This document shows positions 1 through 12,611 of a DNA stretch of 64,000 nt, piece by piece. The DNA is from Phlebopus portentosus (taxonomy: Eukaryota > Basidiomycota > Agaricomycetes > Boletales > Boletinellaceae): assembly GCA_037892935.1 (NCBI GenBank), contig JAYXKI010000017.1:868001-932000 (forward strand). The letters run 5' to 3'. The notes under the pieces were generated by a model. That model ran no database searches, was not told the DNA's origin, and saw only the letters and a program-made list of their open reading frames with translations. A program made the position numbers and the translations under genes. Numbering within the stretch: position 1 is the stretch's first letter; each line of letters begins with the position of its first letter.

Positions 1-897
1 TCGAAAATTGTCTGATTCTTGTCTCTTCAATCAACATCGGCATTTATTCTCATCTTCATTTCATTCTACTCTGTGCATTACTTGACCTGTACTGCCTTCG
101 TTCCTCACGGGCTTATCTTTTCTTCTATCTCTTCTTGTAAATCTCTCTCATTCGCACTCACAATCATCAGCCTTTTTTTGCTCGACTTCTTGAACCACCC
201 TCGACTTCTCACCCCTCTCGCAATCCCACAGTTATTCATAACCCTTTTTCTTTTATCTTAGACGTAAAAAAATAGAATAAGTAATCCTGTTGTTCCCTCG
301 TATAACGCATATCGTGCGTCGGGTTTTCATTTTGCGTCATTCAAACTTTACAGTACGTACATATGTGCTTGTTCGTCTGCTCCGGAAGCAACCAAGCAAG
401 CAGCTCGTACTACATACATACTACTCGAAAATACATCTAGTTATCCAACAAAATGTTTGTCTTGTTTTCGAAGAAACGACGAAGATTAAAAGCTTTGAAG
501 AAGTTTTGAAGAACGAGCAAGGCATAACGATGCGTGTGTAAAGACAGCCATTGATCTGGAGGTGTGGATACAAATAAAACGAGTTCGAAAGGCGAAAGAG
601 AAAGCGAAGCCGCGGGAGAAGAAGGGACAGGAAAGGGGAAGGGATCGATAGGGAATAGGAATGACGAGAGAAAGAAAGAGGGTTGACTATGTGGATAGAG
701 AACCAGAATTAGAGTTAAAACCAGAACCAGACCGACCTGCGCTCTCGTTGCGTATAAGGGACGAAATCCCACAAGCCCCAGGTTGCAAACACAGCGTATT
801 ACAACAACAGCGGCATGATCCCTAAAGAACTTATCGATGATAAAAGGAAGACAATGAGAAAAAAGAGTAGCAGGAAGGAATAAAGAAAGCAATCCCA
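1..897. other. intergenic, no gene seen
   Basis: Flank downstream of the DUF6533 gene, which ends at 898 on the minus strand. Open frames on both strands here are short or low-complexity, and none resembles a known family. Part of it is probably the 3' UTR of the minus-strand gene. Confidence 0.5.
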
Positions 898-3490
898 TTA
901 CGAAGTACTGGGCCTTCGAGCTCGATCAGCAGCACTGCTTCGCCCGGAGCACCGCGGCCTCCCAAGCTCGTAAACATCGACGTCCTCGAGCATCCATGTA
1001 GGCGGAGGTCGCCACCCACCGTCGCCGCGCTGCCGTACGCGTGATTTCGTGTCCGTGGCCGTCGTCGTCTGGATTTGGGCCTGGGCTCGTGCTCTCGCGC
1101 CTGAGTCTAGATCCCATCCTTCTCTCTCTGCTTCTCCTTCTGGATTTACTCGTTCTGTTCCTGGCGAAGAGGTGTACGGATGACGATTATACCCATACCC
1201 ACGCCCGTACCCATGTCCATACCCGCTTTCCGAGCTTCCTTCGTCGTAGTTTTCGTTCGAATCCGCATTATCGTGTTGTTGCTGGTGTTGCTGCTCCCGC
1301 GAATGACGGGACGCGTGGGAGGCGGACGTGGCGCTTCGTACACTTCGTGAGCTCCCTGGGCGTAATAACCTTCCCACTATTCCCAAACCTCGCTGCGCCG
1401 CGATGGTCGTTAATGAATGTGGGAGCGCCGAAGATGGGTGATCAGGATTTCGGGTTGCATCCTCGCAGCTGCCCTCATGCGATAACCTGAAGTCGCCGTC
1501 GATCCGATATGGGTATGTGTATGGGTATATCTGGGGAGGCGGTTGTGCATAAGGGTATGATGCGTCTTCTTCTGTTCTCGTGTGAATGTCCGTCGTGACG
1601 CTCAGCGTCTGCGTCACTTCTACCACAATCTGCCCGGCAGGTAGCACGGACCCATTCGTGCTTGAACTTGTGTGGTTCCGCTGGCTCTTCAAATTCTCCA
1701 TCGCATACGTATCCTTTCGTCCACAATCGCTCTCATCACGTTCGCGATGGGCCTTCTCATCTTTATCATCCTCGGCTTCGTAGAACCAATCAGTTTCCAC
1801 TGGCTGACCAAGGTTTCCAATAACAGTGGACGTAAGACCTCGATCTTGCGTCTGTATCTCTTGATCTGTGCGAATTTGCTGACTGGAGGACGGGTAGGAC
1901 ATCACGTTCGCTCGGGGTCGCATGGCTTGGTTCCGAAGGTTCAATATCAATCGCGAGACCATGAGACTCGTGATAAGTGTGCTGAAGCTCGCATTGACTG
2001 CCTTCAGGTCGGGCTACACAAGAAAAAAACCACGGCATCAATAATTTTAGTAGAAGAAAACAATGAATTGATAGTTGATCCTTACAGGAAGCGTCTTGGA
2101 ATAAAGTCAGCATGTTATTCATTCAGGAAGTCGATAAATTAACGCACAATAAATAATACTACTGTGACCAAATTCGCAACGAAAATGACCAGGAAGTATA
2201 TGATACCTGAGGGCCATCATGTCATTTACTGTCTCCACTCTCCGGTCCGCGAAAATAAGGCAGTACTCACCATCTCGCATCATGATCTTGATCAAAGGAA
2301 TGGCGGCGCCCTGGCGGTGTCGACGATAAATTATGAGTGTTCGCGATAAAGTAGCAATGAACACGGTAGAATCTGCAAAAACACGTTGCGAAGGCGAATG
2401 CAATATCAAGACAGAAACAATGTGCCTCGTGTGAGTAAAACAGAAGAAACGGATGGAAGATTGGGAAAGTTGGAATGGAACGTACCAAAGGCGAGCTCCG
2501 CGACCCAAGTGAAGACGAAGCGGTCGTTCCTAACGACAAGATTTGAATTATTCGAGTCCAAGAGATAAGGGGATAAAATAAAGAAGCTTACGAATCGCCT
2601 CTCCCTGTGAGGATGCACCCGACAAGACCTAAGAAAAGGCAAAGAAACAGGAAAGAACGTTATCAACACCTGACTGACGGACCTATTAGAGTGAAACGGC
2701 TTTCCGGAAATAAGACTTACCAGGTGGTAAATTGACGCTCGTTCCATCAGTAAAGGCCCACTATTCGGATTAGATGTCACTTATCGACTCGGAGAATTGG
2801 ACAGAGCGATTGGAGATAGGCACACTCACAATCTTAACCACAAGTTCTGCTACTAAAAGGACCGAAAACGTCACTAATATGACCATACTCCCACCATAGA
2901 TCGAATACAGGCGGAGGATGAATATCACTGAAATAACGCCAAAAGCGAATGATGTTAGTTATGATCGCATCACTCTCTGAATTCCGATGGTCTCGGTATA
3001 TTTAAGTAAGAATAGACTACACGAACCTCCGATAGCCGCTGCCGTGAAAACCTTGAGGATTTCGGGATACAGAACGTAGCGATCACAGACAGACTTGGGC
3101 CAGTTCATGTGAAACGCTAAATGGAGTTTGAACAACTTGTCACGGATCTGAAACGAGTGCAGAAGCACGTACAGGCAATGATGACGACATAACCCAGTGG
3201 TGACAAATATCGATTCTGAAACAAGTGGCGCCATCGTCAGTCCCGTCTTTTTCGGGGAGAAAGGAAGAAGGCAGACCATGAACCATAGCACCGTCGCAAA
3301 GGTGAATCGCTGCTTCCATATCTTCTCGACCTCATCGCCAAACGTGATGAGTATGTCGAAGTAAAGCATTACTGTTCAGAGCCATAAGCAAACTGAAAGA
3401 GACTAGCAATTCAATGACAAACGTACCACAGCAAGCCAGAGAGAACATCTTAGCTGCCGTTCTATAGGACACGAATGGGTCCGAGAACAT
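898..3490 (-). CDS. DUF6533-domain seven-helix membrane protein with long Ser/Gly-rich tail
   Basis: Multi-exon gene read from 3490 down to the TAA at 898. A first exon starting MFSDPFVSYRTAAKMF joins through a GTACGT..AG intron to an exon carrying LYFDILITFGDEVEKIW, the hallmark of the DUF6533 domain of mushroom integral membrane proteins. Further hydrophobic exons follow between 3370 and 2000. The last exon (1962-898) begins with MVSRLILNLRNQ, the usual end of the membrane region, and continues as a tail of about 340 residues rich in Ser, Arg, Gln and Gly-Tyr, with a polar low-complexity stretch. The family is predicted to lie in a membrane with several helices; its biochemical function is not known. 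The tail is long for the family. Middle exon borders were not all resolved, so the span is firmer than the exact protein. Confidence 0.75.
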
Positions 3491-6290
3491 TTAGTCAATG
3501 GATGCCGACGATGCAATAGAACTAGCAACTGCACGTACAAATGGCGAGCTGTAGTAGCCAAGGCAGCTACATCCTGGTCGGTGACATTCATGACAACAAG
3601 CAAGGTGCCCTCTCATGGGATGTGAGGTGCAGCAAGCTGAGGTAGCATAAAGACCCGGAGAGGCGATTAGAGACAGGCCTAGGGCGTCTGTGAGACGGAA
3701 AGATCTGTTCTGTTCGGAGATCAAGCATTATAAGCCAGGAGAATTCCAAATCCGCGGAAGCTGCGAACGCCCAAGTAAGCAACAGCGCCTGAGCAAAACT
3801 TTTTTTCCCAGAAGGGACCCATTTTCTCTCCAGACGATCAGGAAGCAATTCCGGCGGCTGTGAGAGGAATATTTTTTGTTTGTACTTGTGCCGCAGATAG
3901 AAACCTTTCATCTTTTTCATGGAGAACTCCGCCGAGTTGCCGGTCTAAATCTATCTCACCGCGCAAGGAATGGAGAGAGAGAATGTATTGGGAAGAAAGG
4001 CATCAAAACTTCGAAACACATGGTCGCCACCGCAGGACTGTTTCAGGTGAGATAGCCTGTACGGCATATAAGCAGTCGCATTACAGCATTCCTGACATTT
4101 CTGCCATTTGGCCTTGATTTGTCCAGTCACTTGTTCAAGCAGTTGCCTGCTGAATGATGCGCTGGTGGTTGTTCGTGATATGGACGCTGAACCGTTGATT
4201 GGATTTTGACGCGTGACGGGGTCTGTCTCCGCCTATTACAGTTTGCTTACGTACGCAACACACACACGTTGACCGGAGACGCCCATCTCGCTTTCATTCA
4301 ACGAACCAAGTTCATACAGCCGACATTCATTTGAAAATTTGAATACAAACACAGTTTGGGCTTGCCAGAACTCGTGCCACGCTTAGTTTCCGATCAATCC
4401 CTTGCGCTTTACAGAGCATCCTGGCAACTGCTTCGGGCGTTTTCCTTCTTCCATTCTCTTGACCTACCCGTCTGCTCTACTATACTTTGTGGGCGAACCT
4501 ACTTATCCGCCGATCACTAGATACGATCAGTCGCCCCGTCGGGAATCTACAAAAGGTTCTACTCGGCTTTCTCACATCTAAACAAGCTTGTACTTATATC
4601 TATTCGCGGCGGCATCTCTCCCATTCAGGTCTATTTCGTGCTAGTACTGACAGTGTCAAAGACCTGACTGGACCTGAGGTCAAATCGCTGTCTACTGTAG
4701 ATGCTCACCCGAACAACCCGAGCACTTCCTGGCATTGAATACCCCATACTTACGACGATCTTTCTTTTCCGCAATTCGAGTGTAGTTTATAACGGAGACG
4801 ATTACTGTAATGAGTAAGCCTGCTCTTCTCCGAGGGCGCGGAGGAATAGGTAGCATTTTGTCAAATGAGCAGAGCGGTTCGGGACTCAGAAGGGCTTTGT
4901 CGGGTACCGCTCGAGCACCATTCTTGACAAAGGATAAATTGATAGGCTGGGAGGTGAATGACTCGATGTTCTCCAGACAAGTTTACGTTTCGGCATGAAT
5001 ATGACATTCTCACGCAAACTTATTTCGCGCAGAAGCTTTCATCCTTGTATATTGTGGAAGCGAGAAGACCAGGATCATCATCTTCATCATAACCAATTAC
5101 AAAGCGAGTGTTGTTCTGAATCCGGCGGTATGGCGCAAATTAAACGTGCAAGAAATCAAAGAGTGGACACTTTTCTGCACCCCGACCGGCCCCGACAATC
5201 CCTTTTGATTCTCGACTTCTTCTACCTCCGCTGTAAGTTAGATGAAAATTACCCTCATGGTCTTCATGAAGACGGGGTTCCGATTTTCTCATTGTGCACA
5301 AGGTAAGTCGATCATTATATTAATTAACGGGAAATGCATATGATCGAAGGTCTCGAAGGTGCGACGGGTAATCTTCTTGATCATGTTAATCTTCTACTAT
5401 TGGTTGGTTACCTTGTCAAAGATCGTCAATTGTATGTTTTTCCGCAGCACAAAACAAAAGGCGATAGAGCGGGAGCGGAGAAAGCACTACACACTTACCA
5501 TTCGACACAAGAATTGTCGCAGCATTTCTTTGGTTACCCACATGTCATGTGGTTCCGCTTTTGTCATAACGATTGGTAGACGGATCTCAGCGGTTCAACA
5601 CAAGAATTTTCTTGTTCTGTTGCCATGCCAAAGCCTTTCTTCGGTTTGCCATACAGCATGTACTTACGCTTTTGTCATGACGAAGAGCAGTTAGAAATAC
5701 CGTTTGGTTCGCATGTAAGACTGCGCTAGTCTAACTCAGAGTATCCAAGCAATTTACTTATGGTCCTAGTGCGAGGTAGAAGTTTGGAGATAGGCTATTC
5801 GAGCGCATGTAGATCGCAGTAAGCCCTGTCAAACGCCAACGCCTGCCTTACCGACATAGACGGAGAAAAAAAGAAGAGTTTCCTCGAGTCCAAGGCTCGG
5901 GAGAGACTTCAGCGGGAGAATTGAGGTGAGTAGCGACGAAACTGCGCAAAGACTGGGCACCGAACATCCGAGGGAAATTTGGTTCGAGCTTGCCGACTCG
6001 CGAGTTTGGACCTCGTCTGTGCACTCGGCTGATGCTGTAGGGCTCCAGACAAAGGTAGAGACTTCGTAGATATAATAGAAGATATGCTTCGCTACAGTAC
6101 GTATTTTGTGGTTTGTCGGACGTACGCGGCTTGAGATGCCTAATCTGATGTACTCATTTTGAGTAGGACAGCGCACATGTAATTTGGCTTCGGATCATCG
6201 CATACCATGAGGATAAAACCAGCGAGCCCTGATATTTTTACTTCTATTCTGTTTTTGAACATTCGATGAGTTTACATTTCATCAGTACTT
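3491..6290. other. gene-poor interval
   Basis: About 2.8 kb between the DUF6533 gene and the dead epoxide hydrolase. Short frames on the plus strand (around 4487-5306) and minus strand (5829-6176) show no recognisable domain, splice logic or homology to anything else in the window. A short imperfect direct repeat lies at about 5504-5683. The part next to 3490 should hold the promoter of the minus-strand DUF6533 gene. Confidence 0.45.
5504..5683. repeat. two-unit imperfect direct repeat
   Basis: Two units of roughly 70 and 85 bp. Each starts with ACACAAGAATT and ends with CGCTTTTGTCAT followed by AACGA or GACGA (units about 5504-5571 and 5597-5683). The middles are looser and differ in length. 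No function is apparent. Confidence 0.4.
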
Positions 6291-8760
6291 TCACTTTCTT
6301 AGCAGTCTTCTTGTCCCGTATAAATCCCCTCTGATTGTACTTACCAAGTCTCGGGGCCAATGCTCTCCAAAGAACTCTCGTACATCTTCGATGAACCCAG
6401 CCGGATCGTCTAGCGCTGGGAAGTGCCCTCCATTCCAGTGCTCTAAAGTCCCAATTTAAAAAACAGATGAAGGCGGGTAGGTGGAAGTGATAACAAAGAT
6501 TCCTACCCTTGTGATAGACCAGAGGCCCGGTTTTATCTAAGTCGCTCTTCAATGATGCACCTACTTCATACGGCCGAAAAAATCAGACAGTTGGTATGGG
6601 CTGGATGAGTAATATGCTCACGAAGGCAGGGAATCCAAACTTATTCTTTACTGCCTTTTTCATATGTATTGTCACTCGCGACTTCTGTGATTTTGTCACA
6701 CAGAACACCTCAAAATATAAAAACCACCATATCTCACTCAAGTTTTGACCGTTTTGGATGATCTAAGTTGCTAAATCCATGGTTTTAATATCCGTTTCAA
6801 ACTCCAACAAGGATGAATAAGAATGAGCAAAGAATGAGCGAGATATGTCACAAAAGGCTGATTTTAGACACTTCCTTCATGTGCATTTTTTCCTGCCCTC
6901 AGACTGGGTGCTACAACAACCTAGACTGCACCAGAGTGGTGCTATTGGCATAATGTGAATTTACAGACATCAGATTGCCTAAGAATGAATTTATTTTGAG
7001 ATCTGGGGGCCCTTGAGAAAAGGTAGGTTTGAGCTCAGCTCAGACATGTATCAAACCAGCAGATACAACACAGAATAGAGCTCAAAGTCAGTCTGTAAAT
7101 TTACAATAAAATAATCATATCATTTTGGACTTGCCTGTAGGACTGTAGAAGCAGGGATAAGGGCAGGAAAAACTGCACATGAAAGATGTGTCTAAAATCG
7201 GCCTTTTGCGACATATCTCACTCATTCTTTACTCATTTCTATCCATCCCTGTTGGATTTTGAAACGGATATTAAAACTATGAATTTAGCAACTTAGATCA
7301 TCCAAAACGGTCAAGAATTGAGTGAGATATGGTGATTTTTATATTTTGAGGTGTTCTGTGTGACAAAAATCACAGAAGTCGCGAGTGACAATACATATGA
7401 AAAAGGCAGTAAGAGCCATTTGTTTTTCCTGATTTGGTTAGCTGAACTCCAAAGAGACGTTAGACGACTATCGAGATAAACGACAAGGACACACATGAGT
7501 CACTATTATTCATGAGCTCCTGAATAGACTAACCCGAGTATAAATAATGACGGAGGTGAGGAATGATCCGCTCAGATAATGAAGAGCAACAGTATCGAGT
7601 ATGTCATGCGGGTCGACACGTTCAAGATCTGACCAGCCGTAAATCTTCTCACCAATATATACCAGCATTCTTAACAGTGTGGTACATATCCAATTGTAAA
7701 GGGCTATAAAGATATTCAGGCATCAGCAATCGCGAATTTTATGTGATAGGTAGTTATCGAATGCGCTTACCTTCGTTGCTTGGATTTGCAGGTACCCTGA
7801 TCTTGAGCTACTAAACTCCTTTCCTCGCGCAATCAGCCTATTTTCTACATCCATGTACTCAGAAGTACCCGCATCAGATGTGATCGTAGCAGCATCACGT
7901 ACAAATGCATGGCCAGGACCGAGTCCGGGAAGAGGCTTACCATGATGCAAAGAAAGACGGATCCCTGAGTTTCGCGCAAACGATTAGAAAAGATAAAATG
8001 AATGTTAGCATGACAAAGTCATATCCAATCGCCTCCTTGTCCTGCATATTTCTCATATCCAAGCACCGAAGTCACGAACCCGTGATAGACTTTCGCAATA
8101 TCGGACGTACTCCATCCTTCCTGCCTTGGGAGCGTAGACAGGAAAGATCGAAGTATCGATGGCACGACCACATGAAAACCATTCGAATCTTTTGAGCATA
8201 TAGTATCATATCTGTATGATGACCAAACCTACGCTGGAAGTTCAGAACAGGCCCGTTGGACCAATGACTTAGTAACTTTATGAAAATCAAGGAAAGTACC
8301 TTTTTGTGCAATTAGATTCGATAGCAACCGAGATGAGAAAAGATACCTGCCCATCCATGTAAGATAAAGGAAGAGGGATTGCATCGCGTCTTGAGCTCCT
8401 TACGTGTACATAGTGAAGATCGAGAGCATCGCCTTCGTGCTCATAACGAACCAGGTAGTTGTCGAACTTTGCGATTTTCTTTCCAAAGAGTCCCAGTTCT
8501 GCTCTCTCCGGAACATAGTCTTCAATTTCTTCAAATAATCGATCTCCATGCCCAGCTTCCATGGCTCAGTGACATTAATCGGCTCTTTCTCAGGCACAGG
8601 CGCAGCTTTGATCAAGGCGAGCATGTTTTGTATGTTCGTTTCGTCGTATCTGAAAGTAAAAATATTTAACTGTGAATAGAAGCAGATAGATATTGTAAGA
8701 AGAGCAGGAGATTTCGTAAGGGGTAATATGGTAAGGAAGGTTTGCTTACCCTGGAGCAAT
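6291..8760 (-). pseudogene. epoxide hydrolase, inactivated copy
   Basis: Remains of a microsomal-type epoxide hydrolase (EHN plus alpha/beta hydrolase fold), colinear with the two intact paralogues at 12941-14520 and 15617-17227. Recognisable pieces are the EHN block with LGMEIDYLKKLK near 8550, the nucleophile motif GGDW near 7995, and the C-terminal NGGHFPALD carrying the catalytic His near 6420. Lesions seen: the reading frame shifts within the EHN domain (near 8480), at the HGWAG oxyanion motif (near 8355) and after the GGDW exon (near 7900). The donor after GGDW reads AT where the paralogues have GT. A 759 bp inverted-repeat element lies inside the exon just before KNKFGF. With one TA removed, the exon on either side of the element is in frame, so the insertion hit coding sequence. 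Start not determined. Confidence 0.85.
6651..7409. mobile_element. MITE-like long inverted-repeat element, copy 1
   Basis: 759 bp element bounded by CTGCCTTTTTCATATGTATT and its inverse complement. The terminal inverted repeats run about 248 bp at each end (about 6651-6898 and 7160-7409) around a unique centre of about 260 bp. TA flanks both ends, as expected for a Tc1/mariner-type TA target duplication. No transposase is encoded, so it is non-autonomous. A second copy of 761 bp with its centre inverted lies at 23370-24130. It interrupts an exon of the epoxide hydrolase pseudogene. Confidence 0.9.
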
Positions 8761-9884
8761 TAACAAATTCACCTGCATGCGAGCTTCCGAGAGGAGAAGA
8801 AGTATTATGGAGAAGACTGTGTGAGAGATTTGTAACACCCAAGAGCACGAGTAAATATATTAGAAATTGGCGCAAGACAGTGCCCAAGCAAGAGACCAAG
8901 CTATGGGAAGCCGTTGGAAAGGGTCCGAGAAACACGCGTCTTCGATATGAGACGCAAGTCCGAATCGCACCAGTCGTTGGTACAGCATAACTCGTACGTA
9001 GAGGATCTTAGCCGGATTCAAAACCAGAACATTTCCTGGCCTGAGAGTTGGTGAATATTCGAGTCGTTAGAATGAGGCAGACACGAAGAAAAGAATTTGA
9101 AGCATGAGGATTTAAAGACCGGCCCTTGATGAATCTATCTTAGGGACGTTTCCCACACGCTTTCCTCCCTATTGTTGTGCACTCATGGCACTGGACACGG
9201 GCAGCACGTCCTCTTTGAAATTTGCGAGTATGATGCCTTCATAAATCACACTCTCTCAAGCAGTTAGGAATGAGCACCTATCGGAGCCAATCCTGAATGA
9301 AAAAAAAAGGAGTGCACAAAAGGAAATAGTGCAAGGTTAGTCGACGTTGGAGAAGACAGGCCTGTGTGTCAAGGAATTACCTGCGAGATATTTTAACGTG
9401 CAGGGAGCCATCGAGCCTTGTCAAATGCACTGATCGAGATTTGGGGAGAAACATGTGCTAGGTCCCGCACGATATCAATCTCAGAATGCTGAACACTTTG
9501 ACAGTGGGCGAGGACGTGGATTGATCGACTTCTGGAGATACGCTTGTGATGATTGAAACCTCATCGAAGATGAGCATACAATCGATAATCTATTAATAAG
9601 AGTCAGAGCCGATTGATATCTTATGCTTAATCAGAGGTGAGTGGAGCTTTCAGAGATCCCTACGAATTAGTACCCGGGCCAGAAAGAATGCCGCCGAATG
9701 GACACTGCCTCATTGCTAACAATCGACTGCGTTCCTCTGTTGTAAGAGTAATCGTTCTACGGCTCAGAGTGCTCCACAGGGAAACATGGAGGTCGCCCTA
9801 GGGATTGAGGCTGCCGAGGATTTGAAATATCGGAAATCGTGAGCAAGGTTCGAGGGCTCATTCAGACGTGTCTTTATCGCCTCA
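8761..9884. other. intergenic, no gene seen
   Basis: About 1.1 kb upstream of the dead epoxide hydrolase. No frame with a recognisable domain is present. It may hold remnants of that gene's first exon and promoter. Confidence 0.4.
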
Positions 9885-9972
9885 TTGGTGGGAATTGAAC
9901 CACCAACGGAGTACTCACATGCCCGAAATGCAACTGAGGGGAATACGTTAGACCACTCTACAGCAAGCCAGC
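9885..9972 (-). pseudogene. tRNA-like sequence (degenerate, class II type)
   Basis: On the minus strand a good A-box-like stretch (GAGTGGTCTAACG) is followed about 50 nt later by a B-box match (GGTTCAATTCC), with a GAGTACTC palindrome between them where a long variable arm of a Leu or Ser tRNA would be. The T stem is one base short, the acceptor ends do not pair, and the anticodon stem is unclear. This is therefore read as a decayed tRNA or tRNA-derived fragment rather than a working gene. A covariance-model search would settle it. Confidence 0.3.
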
Positions 9973-10491
9973 GTCTCATGACAGATTGTTCCTTGTTGCG
10001 CGAAGTACGAAATGATGAAGACCTCATACTGCGGCTTCGATAATGTTCGGCGGAAAAGAGAATAAAGTCCACAGCATACGAGTTGATCTCCTTTGGGCCA
10101 GCAGTAGCTAACGCCATCACTGTGCCGCCGAGCATCATGTCTTTCAGAAAAACAGCTAACCTTAGAACAGACGACGGACTCTCGGATAGGTTGACGCGGT
10201 ACTCTGAAATGAGGTGACTACTCACATCAAAATTTTGTGCCTGGTAACACCCCAGTGAAGAGAAGTGGTACTTTTTATTTACACATCTGTGGAAGGATAG
10301 ACTACGCCGTGCCGTACCAAATGGTACCGTAGTGGCGGTCAGTGAAAAGAGAGGAACAAAAATGGAATTTATCGAGAATATCTGCTAATGATTATGTAAT
10401 TTGTATTTGGTAATGCCGTTCCCAGCCCCGCCTAGACTCGACTCATCATGAGAGTCGCGTTTGGACAAGTACCACAACTCGGCTTTGTGTC

Positions 10492-12611
10492 ATGAGAATA
10501 AGCGCGAGATATACCACTTCATCTCCAGAACGGACTTCGTGAGTTTATTTCAAAAGTATTTAATAAATGTTCAGTTCTGAGCAAGTCACCACAGTCCAAC
10601 CGCAACGAACCGGTTTCGTGCTCCAATAACATACGATTCAGAGTCAGACTCGTCAGACGAGGACGACTTTTCCTCGGACGAAGAGGGTGTTTCATATGAC
10701 CTTGACATATCGGTAGACGCGTCCAAGGATGAAGACAGTGAGAACGAAGACGATGCTGAGGACGAAGATGGTGATGGCCTACTGGTTCCGTGGAACAAGC
10801 TCAGTATAAGTGGACGAACACCAGAGCAGGAACGTTCTGTGTCAGAAGCCGTTGTATCCGTTCGGAACCATGCGAATTATGTTGATCCGTACGAAGAGTG
10901 GGAATCAAGGACACGGAGGGACGCTTTCGTGAGTGTTCATGTTTCTTAGGAAGAGGCAAGTCGTTGATTATATCAATACAGTTAACAGCAAGACGGCATC
11001 AGTCAACAGTGCTTCATGAAATCCGTGAAGGACAAAGAAAGTTTCATTCGGCTCAGCAACAGCAGCACGATGCGAATCGCGAGAAAGAGCTTGAGACCCT
11101 TCATCGATTCATGGAGACACATCGTAAGAACAGTCTCGCAGCGGAAAGCCAATTACGAGAGAGGTGGAAAGAGCGCGACAAGAAGCTATGGGAACGTATC
11201 GAAGCTTCTATCAGGGAGGAGGAGGAAAAGCTACGTATGGCTCAGGAAGCACAGCGTAAAGCGCGGGAAGAGGCGGAGCGAAAACGTCGCGAACAAGAAG
11301 AGAAACGAAGGAAAGAAGAGGAAAATAAGAGGAAAGCGGAAGAGGAGAAGAGGCAGAAGGAACTGGAAGATCTTTTGCAGAAAGAGCTGGAGGTGGCAGC
11401 AGAGCGAGAGAAAGAAGAAAAGGCAAGAAAGGAAAAGACGCAGGACACAGGTCTCGTCGAGTTGAGGGAGAGGACAGGCATGTTCGATTGTGGGGACATG
11501 TGGAAAATCGGCCTGCGTTGCTTAAAGGTAAGTCCTCAGTTCTTTGCGAACATCTCCACACGGGATTCTGATGCGCAAAATTTCTCAGTATATAAAGTTA
11601 ACGACTATGCGAGCAGTAAAGGGACCTAAACCTCCCGACCCAGAGCCACTGGGGTACCGAGCTCCACCTCCACCTCCACTGAAGAAGCTCTGGAGTGCCC
11701 AACGGCGGAAGATAACGCCCAAGATAGGTCAGCTTACATACGATGAACGAGAAATTAACCGTATCGTAAGTTCTGGTCTCCAGGCTTCTTCATATCAGAA
11801 AATGCTGATACACTATTCCAATACCCCTTTTAGAGCGAGGAGCTGAAGGCAATTGTCGCTCCTATCCCGAACATGCCTCGCCCAGAGGAAGGACAGAGTC
11901 TTCATTACGCTTTGCTTGTCTCTTTCTCGAAAGCCGTAATCGCACAAGCTGAGACGGAAGTGACTGCTCACAAAGCACAGGCAGGACCACTCGCGCGCGT
12001 CGCCGTTTCTCTCATCACTGCATATCCTCCACTCGGAGACATCTTCTTTGCGCGTCTCTGTGCGCGAGCGGGATGCTGGGCAGCAGGTGTCGAGCCTCTC
12101 ACTGTCGAAGACGAGACATGGGAGCAGCTGCCTGAGAAAGAGAAGCAGAAGCGCTGGGGTGCACGATCGGATGAAAATCTGGAGGAACAGATGACGAGAA
12201 TCTCTGGTGTGATGAGGTTGTACTTTGCGATGCTGTTCGCAGCGTTGAAACTAGGAGTCCACGTAACGGCGGCATTTAGGCCTTCGCGATTCTGGCTTTA
12301 CCTCGCGCAACTATTGAACAACAGGACGATGCTGGAGAAGCCCGTGGCCCCTGAGATCATTTACGGTAGGTTTCTACGTATCTTCTCGCTTTCGATTCTG
12401 ACTGATATCTGTGTCTATGCTCCTAGTTGCGCTCGACGAAGGTGGCATCCATGCTAAAGCAATCTGGGGAAAACAGTTTATCAAGATGCTACAATTCATG
12501 TACGAGGGCTTGACCGGCGATGACAAGCTGCGCTTTGGAGGTTCAGAAGTCCTTGCTCAAGCTGCTCGGGCGCGTTGTCTACTAGAGATCGAGAAGATCA
12601 TGGCGCAATGA
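10492..12611 (+). CDS. gle1: mRNA export factor GLE1
   Basis: Six exons: 10492-10538, 10595-10928, 10982-11527, 11589-11765, 11834-12365 and 12427-12611. They total 1821 nt and give 606 residues. The start ATG opens a 47 nt exon (MRISARYTTSSPERTS) that keeps frame with the acidic Ser/Asp/Glu-rich N-terminus. Residues about 128-300 form a long charged coiled coil rich in Arg, Lys, Glu and Gln. The C-terminal half is the GLE1 domain (ITAYPPLGDIFFARL, RLYFAMLFAAL, EIEKIMAQ at the end). In other fungi GLE1 sits at the cytoplasmic side of the nuclear pore and, with inositol hexakisphosphate, activates the DEAD-box helicase Dbp5 in mRNA export. Every intron is short with GT..AG borders. The gene sits, apparently by chance, between epoxide hydrolase copies on the other strand. 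Confidence 0.93.

Noticed and set aside
437..898. 153-residue minus-strand frame just downstream of the first DUF6533 gene
   Set aside because: No domain, low-complexity hydrophobic and proline-rich, and located in the expected 3' UTR.
1041..1490. 149-residue plus-strand frame
   Set aside because: Antisense to the low-complexity tail of the DUF6533 gene; composition is explained by that tail.
9885..9972. Functional tRNA gene
   Set aside because: T stem and acceptor do not pair and the anticodon stem cannot be drawn convincingly; kept only as a degenerate sequence.
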